5,362 nt of DNA from Desulfobacteraceae bacterium (GTDB lineage Bacteria; Desulfobacterota; Desulfobacteria; Desulfobacterales; Desulfobacteraceae), in the NCBI GenBank assembly GCA_003354055.1, contig PIVQ01000534.1, positions 1 through 5,362 on the forward strand, read 5' to 3'. Shown piece after piece: positions 1 through 5,362 of this stretch (positions are counted from its first letter, which is position 1; each line of letters starts with the position of its first letter). The notes below the pieces were generated by a model that searched no databases, was not told the DNA's origin, and saw only the letters and a program-made list of their open reading frames with translations. A program made the translations under genes and the position numbers.

Positions 1-242
1 ACCGGGGTCTGGGGAATAACCGTCATCACTCCCACGCCCAGGACAGCGCCGATAAGGGTACCGGACAGGCGGTAAAGACATATTTCAACAGAGTCTGCCA
101 CATAGACCTGCATGACAATCACCGTGGATATCACTGCCCAATAGCCGAACTCCAGATTGAAGAAGATGGTGACTGCATAAGCCAGAATGGCTGCCAATGC
201 CGTCTTTAATCCATGAATTATATGTAGGGATGATGGTTTCAT
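1..242 (-). CDS. FUSC-family membrane protein, N-terminal part (runs off left edge)
   Basis: The first 80 residues of an inner-membrane protein are present and the rest lies beyond position 1. Two hydrophobic stretches are visible: about residues 13-40 (ending in a GYWAVISTVIVMQ segment) and about 57-75 (LSGTLIGAVLGVGVMTVI). The pattern of 'GLKTALAA..AY..', then 'YWAVIST.IVMQ', then 'R..GTLIGA..G' is typical of FUSC-type proteins such as the YccS and aromatic-acid/fusaric-acid efflux families, which are thought to export small aromatic acids. The start is the ATG at 242-240. An in-frame TAA lies two codons upstream, so no longer start is possible. No clear Shine-Dalgarno sequence precedes it; the leader just before the ATG is A-rich. 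It is transcribed divergently from the hydratase gene. Substrate cannot be inferred. Family call is fairly confident; exact subfamily is not. Confidence 0.8.
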   Translation of the reverse strand, partial: MKPSSLHIIHGLKTALAAILAYAVTIFFNLEFGYWAVISTVIVMQVYVADSVEICLYRLSGTLIGAVLGVGVMTVIPQTP

Positions 243-246
243 TTTT

Positions 247-281
247 TACTGATAACACAGTAGCGAGCGAGCCGGACAGTA
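247..281 (-). repeat. Cluster of TACTG/CAGTA half-sites in the FUSC leader
   Basis: TACTG (247-251) and CAGTA (258-262) form a perfect 5-base inverted repeat with a six-base spacer, and a second CAGTA follows at 277-281 (ACAGTA occurs at 257-262 and again at 276-281). The group lies between the possible -10 at 307-312 and the FUSC start at 242. It could be an operator or a small leader hairpin just before the start codon, but 5-base matches also arise by chance. Confidence 0.25.
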
Positions 282-306
282 CTTTCTGAAACTCGCCTAA
301 CCTTTA

Positions 307-335
307 ATTATAAACCGAAGATTCACCACCCACTG
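307..335 (-). promoter_or_regulatory. Possible sigma-70 promoter for the FUSC gene
   Basis: Read on the minus strand, positions 312-307 give a perfect -10 hexamer TATAAT. The -35 region 17 bases upstream (335-330, CAGTGG) is poor, so any promoter here would rely on the -10 or on an activator. A start near position 300 would give a leader of about 58 nucleotides before the ATG at 242. Confidence 0.35.
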
Positions 336-369
336 TTCTCGCCGTTCTCGCTTGCCTTCATTTTTCCAT

Positions 370-398
370 TTGAAACCACCCGGAAAATAAACTAAAGT
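370..398 (+). promoter_or_regulatory. Probable sigma-70 promoter for the MaoC-like hydratase gene
   Basis: A -35-like TTGAAA (370-375, five of six consensus bases) is followed after exactly 17 bases by TAAAGT (393-398, four of six). Transcription would begin near 405, leaving a leader of about 30 nucleotides before the ATG at 434. Inferred from hexamers and spacing only. Confidence 0.45.
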
Positions 399-421
399 AA
401 AGCCGTGCAAAACTGAAAAAT

Positions 422-426
422 AAGGA
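422..426 (+). promoter_or_regulatory. Ribosome binding site of the MaoC-like hydratase gene
   Basis: AAGGA lies seven bases before the ATG at 434, a good spacing, and supports that ATG as the start. Confidence 0.7.
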
Positions 427-433
427 TAATTTT

Positions 434-910
434 ATGTTGGAAAAATTGAGACAAAAAGCCGTTCAAGGATTTAAACCAGGCGATACCTTTGTCATTACCC
501 GGACGTTTACCCGGGAGGAGACTGAAGCATTCGGAGATCTGACCCGGGATTATAATCCGGTGCATTATGATGAAAGGTGGACGGAATCCAAAGGGTTTGA
601 CGGCCTGATCTGCCACGGGCTTCTGGTGGGGGGAATGATCTGTGAATTCGGGGGGCAGGTGGGGTGGCTGGCCACTGGCATGGATTTCAAGTTTATAAAC
701 CCTGTGTATTTTAACGACACCGTTGAATGCCGGATTGTTCTGACCCAGGTTGAGGAAAACGGCAAGGCCAGGGCAGAGGCTGAGTTTTTCAATCAGGACG
801 AAGTCCTTGTGGGAATGGTGTCCCTACGGGGTCGGCTTCCTGTATCCGATGACCGGAAAATTTTGAACCGGATGATGGAAGAGGGCGATCCCACAAATAA
901 ATTAGCTTAA
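434..910 (+). CDS. MaoC-like (R)-specific enoyl-CoA hydratase, hot-dog fold
   Basis: A 158-residue protein of the MaoC/R-hydratase family, whose members add water to trans-2-enoyl-CoA to give (R)-3-hydroxyacyl-CoA; they act in the cytoplasm, usually as dimers. The hallmark motif is intact: D39-Y-N41-P-V-H44 matches the D-x-N-P-x-H signature, with Asp39 and His44 the expected catalytic pair. A following HGLLVGGMI segment (from His61) matches the conserved 'HG.L..' helix of the hot-dog fold. The length fits a single-domain PhaJ-type enzyme rather than a multifunctional fusion. The start is supported by AAGGA seven bases upstream. Its stop shares bases with the stop of the convergent amidohydrolase gene. 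No fatty-acid or polyhydroxyalkanoate gene is adjacent, so the physiological substrate is open. Fold and motif are confident; substrate is not assigned. Confidence 0.9.
   Translation: MLEKLRQKAVQGFKPGDTFVITRTFTREETEAFGDLTRDYNPVHYDERWTESKGFDGLICHGLLVGGMICEFGGQVGWLATGMDFKFINPVYFNDTVECRIVLTQVEENGKARAEAEFFNQDEVLVGMVSLRGRLPVSDDRKILNRMMEEGDPTNKLA
907..910. other. Overlapping stop codons of convergent genes (TTAA)
   Basis: The plus-strand TAA of the hydratase (908-910) and the minus-strand TAA of the amidohydrolase (909-907) lie within one TTAA palindrome. No intergenic space remains for a conventional terminator, so each transcript must run into the opposite gene unless it ends inside coding sequence. 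Confidence 0.95.
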
Positions 911-2454
911 CCAAAGAGACCTTTCCATACCAGCGAGCCTAATCCCTGACCTCCTTGGTATGGCTTTCCTTTAAGGATCAGTTGTTCTGTTTTAAGGCGG
1001 AACAACTCTTTGACATCCATCTCCAGGGGATTCTGATCCAGAACAACCATGTCTGCTATTTTTCCGGGTTCAAGACTGCCCCTTTCTGTATCATCAAAAC
1101 TTGCCCAGGCTGTTTCATAGGTATACATCTTCAGTGCTTCGGCGGTGGTAATAGACTGGTCTTCCCTATAGTGGTTGCAGGCGCACCACATGCCAAAGGC
1201 CGGATCCGGCAGGGTGACAGGGGCATCTGATCCGCCGGACACATGGACGCCCATGTCCAGAAGGGTCCTTAAGGGGGATATTTCATCCACCCGGTTTCCC
1301 AGGATCCCCTTCAGATAGTCATAGGGCTCCAGGTTCATATGGAGGAGGGAAGGCTGGCAGGCAATACCTATTTCATGTTCTGCGCAGAGGTCCATGGCAG
1401 CCTGACTCATCAGAGAGGCATGGATGATGCTGTGGCGGTGGCCTTTGCGATGATTGTTTTTCTGGGCTCTGTCAAATGCCCGGACTGCCTGATCCACACC
1501 AGCATCGCCGATGGCATGGAGCTGGACCTGCAGGCCTTTATCATGGGCGGTCCGGACAAATTCATCCACCTGACTGTCCGGGTAGAATAGTATGCCGGTG
1601 TTGGCAGGCTCGTGGGCATAGGGTTCCAGCAGGGCGGCATCGCAGGATCCGAAACAGCCGTCCAGAGCTGTGGCAAAGCATCCTCCAATCCTTGGAAGTT
1701 TTCTTTTTAATACCTTTTTAATCTCCAGAGTCTGGAAGAATACCCTGAACTGGACCGGATCTGAAAGTCCCCGGGCCAGGAATCTGACGATATCGACATC
1801 CAGATCCAGGAGAAATCCCACCCCTTCGGCCGGGTGGGCCAAAGCGATTCCTTTGTTTGCCATCCGGTCGACACCTGACAGCATATGGCGGATCAGGGAT
1901 ATCACAGACACCTTGGCCGAGATGTGATCGGTGGCTTCGAAAAAGGCCTCCTGATAAAGGTGCCCGGTATCTGCATGATAGCCGCGCAGTTTTTTTATCT
2001 TTGCGGGCAGAAGGTTCTGCATGGCCGTGTTGATCACCGATGCATGGCCGTCGTATTTGACCAGCATCACAGGCCTTTTTTCCATCTTGTCCAGTTCGGT
2101 CCGGGTTACCATGCTCCCCTCTTCCACCGAGTGGGATGATATGCCGAAGCCTAAGACTACCTTGGGCCGGGCCGAATTGACATAACCTGAAATGAGTTCT
2201 GATAAATGGGAAAAGTCCCGGGCCTCTCTTACATCCAGAGTTGAGGAAAACAGGGCGTAGGATGAAAAATGCAGGTGGGAGTCCCCGAACGCCGGGATCA
2301 ACGCCTTGCCGCCCAGGTCGATCTTTGTATGGTCTGAATAGACCCCTGGCAGTTCATTGCCGGTGAAGAGGATAATTCCATCGTCTTCAACCAGGTAGCG
2401 GCAAATGGTATCGTTCTTATCGCAGGTGAGAATAGGGCCTTGGTATACGGTCAT
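907..2454 (-). CDS. Metal-dependent amidohydrolase, YtcJ/amidohydrolase-3 type
   Basis: About 515 residues, normal for this family of cytoplasmic zinc or similar metal hydrolases that cleave amide or C-N bonds in diverse small molecules. Numbering from the ATG at 2454: a small N-terminal beta domain (VYQGPILTCD, then LVEDDGIILFTG); the metal-binding H60-L-H62 in a PAFGDSHLHF context; an LDGCFGSCDAALLEPY segment (Asp265) matching the family's 'DG..GS..A' loop; QLHAIGDAG with His313; IIHAS with His345; GGSDAPV with Asp410; and a closing GSLEPGKIADMVVLDQNPLE that returns to the beta domain. All expected active-site motifs are present. Start choice: the ATG at 2454 fits the family N-terminus and has GGGGGA six bases upstream. 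An in-frame GTG at 2490 adds 12 residues and has AAGGA nine bases upstream; beyond it an in-frame TAA (2505-2503) closes the frame. The true substrate cannot be told from sequence. Confidence 0.9.
   Translation of the reverse strand: MTVYQGPILTCDKNDTICRYLVEDDGIILFTGNELPGVYSDHTKIDLGGKALIPAFGDSHLHFSSYALFSSTLDVREARDFSHLSELISGYVNSARPKVVLGFGISSHSVEEGSMVTRTELDKMEKRPVMLVKYDGHASVINTAMQNLLPAKIKKLRGYHADTGHLYQEAFFEATDHISAKVSVISLIRHMLSGVDRMANKGIALAHPAEGVGFLLDLDVDIVRFLARGLSDPVQFRVFFQTLEIKKVLKRKLPRIGGCFATALDGCFGSCDAALLEPYAHEPANTGILFYPDSQVDEFVRTAHDKGLQVQLHAIGDAGVDQAVRAFDRAQKNNHRKGHRHSIIHASLMSQAAMDLCAEHEIGIACQPSLLHMNLEPYDYLKGILGNRVDEISPLRTLLDMGVHVSGGSDAPVTLPDPAFGMWCACNHYREDQSITTAEALKMYTYETAWASFDDTERGSLEPGKIADMVVLDQNPLEMDVKELFRLKTEQLILKGKPYQGGQGLGSLVWKGLFG
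925..963 (+). terminator. Inverted repeat, possible weak terminator of the hydratase transcript
   Basis: CCATACCA (925-932) is exactly complementary to TGGTATGG (956-963), an 8-base-pair stem with a 23-base loop. On the plus strand the stem is followed by CTTTCCTTT, a pyrimidine tract that is only partly U-rich. It starts 15 bases after the hydratase stop and lies within the last codons of the amidohydrolase. The loop is long and the U-tract imperfect, so it may instead be a chance product of coding sequence. Confidence 0.3.
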
Positions 2455-2499
2455 TGTTTTTCCCCCAAAAAGACAGATTGTTGTAAACACGGTTTTGTT

Positions 2500-2504
2500 T
2501 CCTT
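2500..2504 (-). promoter_or_regulatory. Alternative ribosome binding site for a GTG start of the amidohydrolase
   Basis: On the minus strand AAGGA (2504-2500) lies nine bases before a GTG at 2490-2488, which is in frame with the amidohydrolase. It is a better Shine-Dalgarno match than the GGGGGA in front of the ATG at 2454, so initiation at 2490 (527 residues) is a real alternative. Confidence 0.4.
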
Positions 2505-2575
2505 ACCATGAATTCGTCATAATGGTTAGGGGAAAATACAGATAGCCTGCAAACATCAGCCTTAATAATTTGCCT

Positions 2576-2603
2576 TTGACCCGTCTTTGGGGTAAACTAT
2601 ACC
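2576..2603 (+). promoter_or_regulatory. Probable sigma-70 promoter of the HDOD/hybrid kinase operon
   Basis: TTGACC (2576-2581, five of six consensus bases) and TATACC (2598-2603, four of six) are separated by 16 bases. Transcription would start near 2610, about 45 nucleotides before the ATG at 2655. It lies in the divergent intergenic region facing the amidohydrolase gene, for which I found no convincing promoter on the other strand. Confidence 0.45.
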
Positions 2604-2643
2604 ATTCTTTTCACAGGCATATCTTTCATCAAAATTTGTAATT

Positions 2644-2649
2644 GAGGTG
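2644..2649 (+). promoter_or_regulatory. Ribosome binding site of the HDOD gene
   Basis: GAGGTG lies five bases before the ATG at 2655 and supports that start over the internal ATG at codon 14. Confidence 0.7.
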
Positions 2650-2654
2650 CGAAA

Positions 2655-3500
2655 ATGCCCCGGGCGACTGATATTGTACAAAAAATAAAAGTCATGAAAA
2701 CCCTTCCCAATATTGCTGTGCGCCTGACACGGATGATATCGGACGATTCCTCAAGCCTTCAGGAATTTGAAGAGGTAATCCGCCTGGATCCCACCCTGGT
2801 TTTAAGGCTGCTAAAAATCGTAAACAGCCCCTATTATGCACTGACATCCCAGGTGGAAAGCATTGCCGAGGCCGTGGCTTTTGTGGGGATGGACAATTTG
2901 AGAAACCTCATTGTTATGGATATTTTCAAGCATATTATCAAAACCGGGCCGTCGGAGTCAGGGTTTTCCCGGACCAACCTCTGGCGACATTCCGCAGCAG
3001 TGGGGGTGACCAGTCAGATGATCAGCGAACGGGTATTTGAAGTAAAGGGGGAAAATGCCTTTTTATGCGGACTCATTCATGATATCGGGCTGATCATTGA
3101 AGACCAGGTGGTCCCGGATCTTTTCATCAAGGCCTTACTGGGCTGTGAAGGTGGAGAGGAACGGATTATTGACCATGAAAAACGGGAAATCGGCTGTGAT
3201 CATACCCAGGTGGGATGGGAGATTGCAAAGGACTGGAAGTTGCCCCTTGAGGTCCAGGAGGGGGTCAGAGACCATCACAATGCCGTAAAAAATACTGAGC
3301 CCCGGAGTACAACCGGTATGGTTCAGATCTCTGAGTATTTTGTAAACCGTATGGAATTTGCACCTTTTCCCGGCACACGAAACCCATTGCCCCAGAGTCT
3401 GCTTACCCATATGCACTCCCGTATCCAGGAGTACAAAACAATTGCCATGGATATTCCTGAAATTATTGCAAAGGCCGATGATGTTTTCGGACTGGAATGA
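2655..3500 (+). CDS. HDOD-domain signalling protein
   Basis: A 281-residue soluble protein. Residues about 8-210 form an HDOD domain, an all-helical HD-related module used in bacterial signalling, usually as a protein-interaction platform rather than a proven phosphodiesterase. Typical landmarks are the LP..A.RL segment near residue 17, [19 protein letters not shown] (residues 42-61, the most diagnostic HDOD stretch), an [14 protein letters not shown] segment near 74-86, LWRHS with His112, CGLIHDIG with His142-Asp143, [13 protein letters not shown] with His183, and DHHN with His207-His208. Candidate metal ligands are therefore retained. No GYP motif follows the double His, so it is not an HD-GYP cyclic-di-GMP phosphodiesterase. 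About 70 C-terminal residues beyond the domain are not recognised. The stop overlaps the start of the hybrid kinase gene, which strongly suggests co-translation and shared function. No DNA-binding or membrane segment is visible. Confidence 0.9.
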   Translation: MPRATDIVQKIKVMKTLPNIAVRLTRMISDDSSSLQEFEEVIRLDPTLVLRLLKIVNSPYYALTSQVESIAEAVAFVGMDNLRNLIVMDIFKHIIKTGPSESGFSRTNLWRHSAAVGVTSQMISERVFEVKGENAFLCGLIHDIGLIIEDQVVPDLFIKALLGCEGGEERIIDHEKREIGCDHTQVGWEIAKDWKLPLEVQEGVRDHHNAVKNTEPRSTTGMVQISEYFVNRMEFAPFPGTRNPLPQSLLTHMHSRIQEYKTIAMDIPEIIAKADDVFGLE

Positions 3501-3502
3501 TG
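3497..3502 (+). promoter_or_regulatory. ATGATG start overlapping the upstream TGA stop (translational coupling)
   Basis: The HDOD stop TGA (3498-3500) overlaps two consecutive in-frame ATGs (3497-3499 and 3500-3502) of the kinase gene. The only Shine-Dalgarno-like element is a weak GGA at 3489-3491, five bases before the first ATG and eight before the second, so initiation probably depends on ribosomes finishing the HDOD gene. The second ATG has the better spacing. Confidence 0.75.
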
Positions 3503-5362
3503 ACCCAAGACATTAACAGCATATTTGAGGAACTGGAACCTCCGGACGAAAGCGTCCCGGCTTTTTGTGAATTTGCCCGGGACAATTTGCCCGGCAGCAC
3601 CCGGTTTCTACTGGTTCCGGATCAAGGGGACCGGATGGGGTCCGAACCGCCTTTGATAATAGACCCTGCTGTGGAAGAAGACCTGATGACCCGGTTCCGG
3701 GATGATGCCGGCCGGGTGTATTCAGATATTAGCTGTTCAGGAGAGGGTAAAGAATCACAGATTTTCGGGTGTTATTTTTCTTTTCTTAAATCCGGTTTTC
3801 TGGTCTCCTTTTCTACCTCAGAGGATGATGAGCTGATATCCGCGATGATCCGCCTTCTGTGTGATGCGTTTGAAAGATCTTTAGAACTTACCGAGCAAAG
3901 AGAACTGCTGGAAATACGGAAAACCCAGTTTGACAGGGAAAAGCGGGTGCTCAAAGAAAACAACAGGGATATTCTGGTTAAAAATATTCGTCAGCATGAA
4001 GAGTATGCCAGAACTCTGGAGTCTGAGATAGGCCGCCAGACCAAGAACCTGGTTGATGCCCGGCAGGCTGCTGAAACCGCCAGTAAGGCCAAGTCCGAGT
4101 TTCTGGCCAATATGTCCCATGAAATCCGGACCCCCATGAACGGAGTAATCGGCATGCTGGAAATTCTGTCTGAAACCCGGTTGACCCGTAACCAGGCCTC
4201 CTATGTGGAATCCACCCGGCAAAGTGCCCACTCCCTGCTGACCCTGATCAATGATATTCTTGATTTTTCAAAGGTTGAGGCCGGAAAACTGGATCTTGAG
4301 CATATTGGATTTAACCTGGCCACCACCATGGATTCCCTTCTGGATTTTTTAGGGCCAAGGGCAATGGAAAAAGGGCTTGATCTGGTCCTTCTCATGGAGC
4401 CGGATGTTCCCCTTCACATTGTTGGGGATCCCAGTCGGATCCGGCAGATTCTGGTAAATCTGGTGGGCAATGCCGTAAAATTTACAAGTACCGGCTATAT
4501 TTTTATCCGGATTTCATGTGAGAAAAATACACTCGCATCCTGCAAACTTTTGTTCAAAGTGATTGATACCGGCATCGGCATCCCTTCGGACAAGGTGGAT
4601 AAATTGTTCAATCTCTTTTCCCAGGTGGACAGCTCAACCACCCGGAAATTCGGCGGTACCGGACTGGGGCTGGCCATCTCCAGGCAGCTATCCCGATTGA
4701 TGGGGGGAGATATCGGGGTGGTATCTGATCTGGGCAAGGGATCCAGGTTCTGGTTCACCATTGAGGCAGATAAAGAGACAGGCGGCCAAAAGGAAATCTC
4801 CTTTCCCGGGCTTGGACCCCCTGATGGCGGACAGCTGAACATTCTGGTGGCGGACAGCTCAAGGATTCACCATAAGATTTATGCCTCCTATTTTATGGAG
4901 TTTAACTGCGGTGTCACCCTGGTGACAACAGCCAAAGCTGCCCAGGATGCTCTGGAAGAGGCTGAAGACAAGGGAACACCCTTTGACGTTGTTTTTGCAG
5001 ACCTCAAACTGCCGGACAGATCCGGCTATCTGTTGTGCAGGTCTGTGGCAGATCAGGCCCCGAAATCCGTTCCGATTCTTATTCTGCCGGGCAATATGCC
5101 TGATGCAGATAAAAAATACCAGGACTATACCACCCATTTTCTGTTTAAACCCATAAAGAAAAAAGACCTTTTCATCTGTCTTCGACTGGCTAGCCGGGTT
5201 GAAAAAGATCATTTGTCCCCGGGGGAAATCAGGGGAACAAAACCTTCAGCCGGGCCTGAAACGATTCCTTCTTTGAACGTTCTTCTGGCTGAAGACAATC
5301 CAGTGAACCAGAAGGTTGCTACTATTATGCTCAAAAGTGCAGGTCATCAGGTGAGTGTGGCT
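3497..5362 (+). CDS. Cytoplasmic hybrid histidine kinase with two receiver domains (runs off right edge)
   Basis: Open for 622 codons from the ATG at 3497 to the window edge, with no stop. Residues 1-124 are acidic and match no family I recognise; a degenerate GAF-like sensor is possible but unproven. Residues about 125-205 are charged and heptad-like, probably a coiled coil leading into the dimerisation domain. His[17 protein letters not shown], phospho-accepting His208. HATPase: N-box with Asn321 and Asn325, G1 box D357-TGIGIP, F-box [12 protein letters not shown], and G2 box [10 protein letters not shown] (386-395), all intact. First receiver, about 448-565: Asp502 in FADLKLPD and Lys551 in FKPIKK are kept, but the acidic pair reads A452-D453 and the Thr/Ser switch position is Pro531. 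Second receiver, from about 594: normal E599-D600-N601, then cut. No transmembrane segment is seen. The layout resembles BarA/GacS-type kinases without the membrane part; an Hpt domain may follow beyond the edge. Coupled to the HDOD gene. Confidence 0.93.
   Translation, partial: MMTQDINSIFEELEPPDESVPAFCEFARDNLPGSTRFLLVPDQGDRMGSEPPLIIDPAVEEDLMTRFRDDAGRVYSDISCSGEGKESQIFGCYFSFLKSGFLVSFSTSEDDELISAMIRLLCDAFERSLELTEQRELLEIRKTQFDREKRVLKENNRDILVKNIRQHEEYARTLESEIGRQTKNLVDARQAAETASKAKSEFLANMSHEIRTPMNGVIGMLEILSETRLTRNQASYVESTRQSAHSLLTLINDILDFSKVEAGKLDLEHIGFNLATTMDSLLDFLGPRAMEKGLDLVLLMEPDVPLHIVGDPSRIRQILVNLVGNAVKFTSTGYIFIRISCEKNTLASCKLLFKVIDTGIGIPSDKVDKLFNLFSQVDSSTTRKFGGTGLGLAISRQLSRLMGGDIGVVSDLGKGSRFWFTIEADKETGGQKEISFPGLGPPDGGQLNILVADSSRIHHKIYASYFMEFNCGVTLVTTAKAAQDALEEAEDKGTPFDVVFADLKLPDRSGYLLCRSVADQAPKSVPILILPGNMPDADKKYQDYTTHFLFKPIKKKDLFICLRLASRVEKDHLSPGEIRGTKPSAGPETIPSLNVLLAEDNPVNQKVATIMLKSAGHQVSVA

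Noticed and set aside
335..352. Tandem GTTCTCGCC / GTTCTCGCT 9-base direct repeat
   Set aside because: Only two copies with one mismatch and not placed at a recognisable operator position; likely chance or slippage.
392..792. Two minus-strand frames of about 75 codons opposite the hydratase
   Set aside because: They are antisense to a gene with an intact catalytic motif and a good ribosome binding site, and their products look like no known protein.
955..2139. Several plus-strand open frames of 81-91 codons
   Set aside because: They are shadows of the amidohydrolase, whose active-site motifs span the whole stretch on the minus strand.
2593..2598. TAAACT as the -10 hexamer of the HDOD operon
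   Set aside because: It is only 11 bases from TTGACC; TATACC at 2598-2603 gives an acceptable 16-base spacer.
2521..2606. AATGGT (2521-2526) and ACCATT (2601-2606) as an inverted repeat in the divergent intergenic region
   Set aside because: Six-base arms 74 bases apart are expected by chance and do not form a convincing operator or hairpin.
3240..3300. HD-GYP cyclic-di-GMP phosphodiesterase call for the HD-related protein
   Set aside because: The double His (207-208) is followed by N-A-V-K rather than the E..DG.GYP loop, and the N-terminal half carries the HDOD signature.
3881..4231. Minus-strand open frame of 116 codons inside the kinase gene
   Set aside because: It lies wholly antisense to the coiled coil and HisKA region, whose motifs are intact on the plus strand, and its product has no recognisable domain.
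4495..5212. Two minus-strand open frames of about 115 codons each (4495-4842 and 4859-5212)
   Set aside because: Both are antisense to the HATPase and first receiver domains of the kinase; neither shows a recognisable family.

Overview
The window carries five protein-coding genes, two of them cut by its edges, and no RNA genes, insertion sequences or CRISPR arrays that I can see. Base composition is close to balanced. The mix of genes (a MaoC-type hydratase, a YtcJ-type amidohydrolase, and an HDOD protein paired with a cytoplasmic hybrid histidine kinase) and the style of the proteins suggest a Gram-negative environmental bacterium. My best guess is a sulfate reducer of the Desulfobacterota (Desulfobacteraceae-like). 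That is an impression from protein style, not a demonstrated assignment.

Layout. Positions 1-242 (minus) hold the N-terminus of a FUSC-family membrane protein that runs off the left edge. A 191-base divergent intergenic region follows, with a plausible promoter in each direction. Positions 434-910 (plus) encode a single-domain MaoC-like (R)-enoyl-CoA hydratase with an intact D-x-N-P-x-H motif. Facing it, at 907-2454 or 907-2490 (minus), is a metal-dependent amidohydrolase of the YtcJ/amidohydrolase-3 type. The two stop codons lie inside one TTAA, so there is no space between these convergent genes. A second divergent intergenic region, about 165-200 bases, separates the amidohydrolase from a signalling operon on the plus strand.

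The signalling operon has an HDOD-domain protein (2655-3500) that overlaps, through an ATGATGA junction, a hybrid histidine kinase (3497 to beyond 5362). The kinase was read by direct translation. It is open for 622 codons and leaves the window inside its second receiver domain. Its order is an unrecognised N-terminal segment, a coiled coil, HisKA, HATPase, a first receiver with two altered conserved positions, and a second receiver with a normal acidic pair. No transmembrane segment is visible, so it probably senses a cytoplasmic cue or takes input from a protein partner. The co-translated HDOD protein is the obvious candidate partner.

The most interesting part is this HDOD/hybrid-kinase pair with its atypical first receiver. 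The metabolic genes on the left look like ordinary single-gene units. No previously undescribed system can be claimed from sequence alone.
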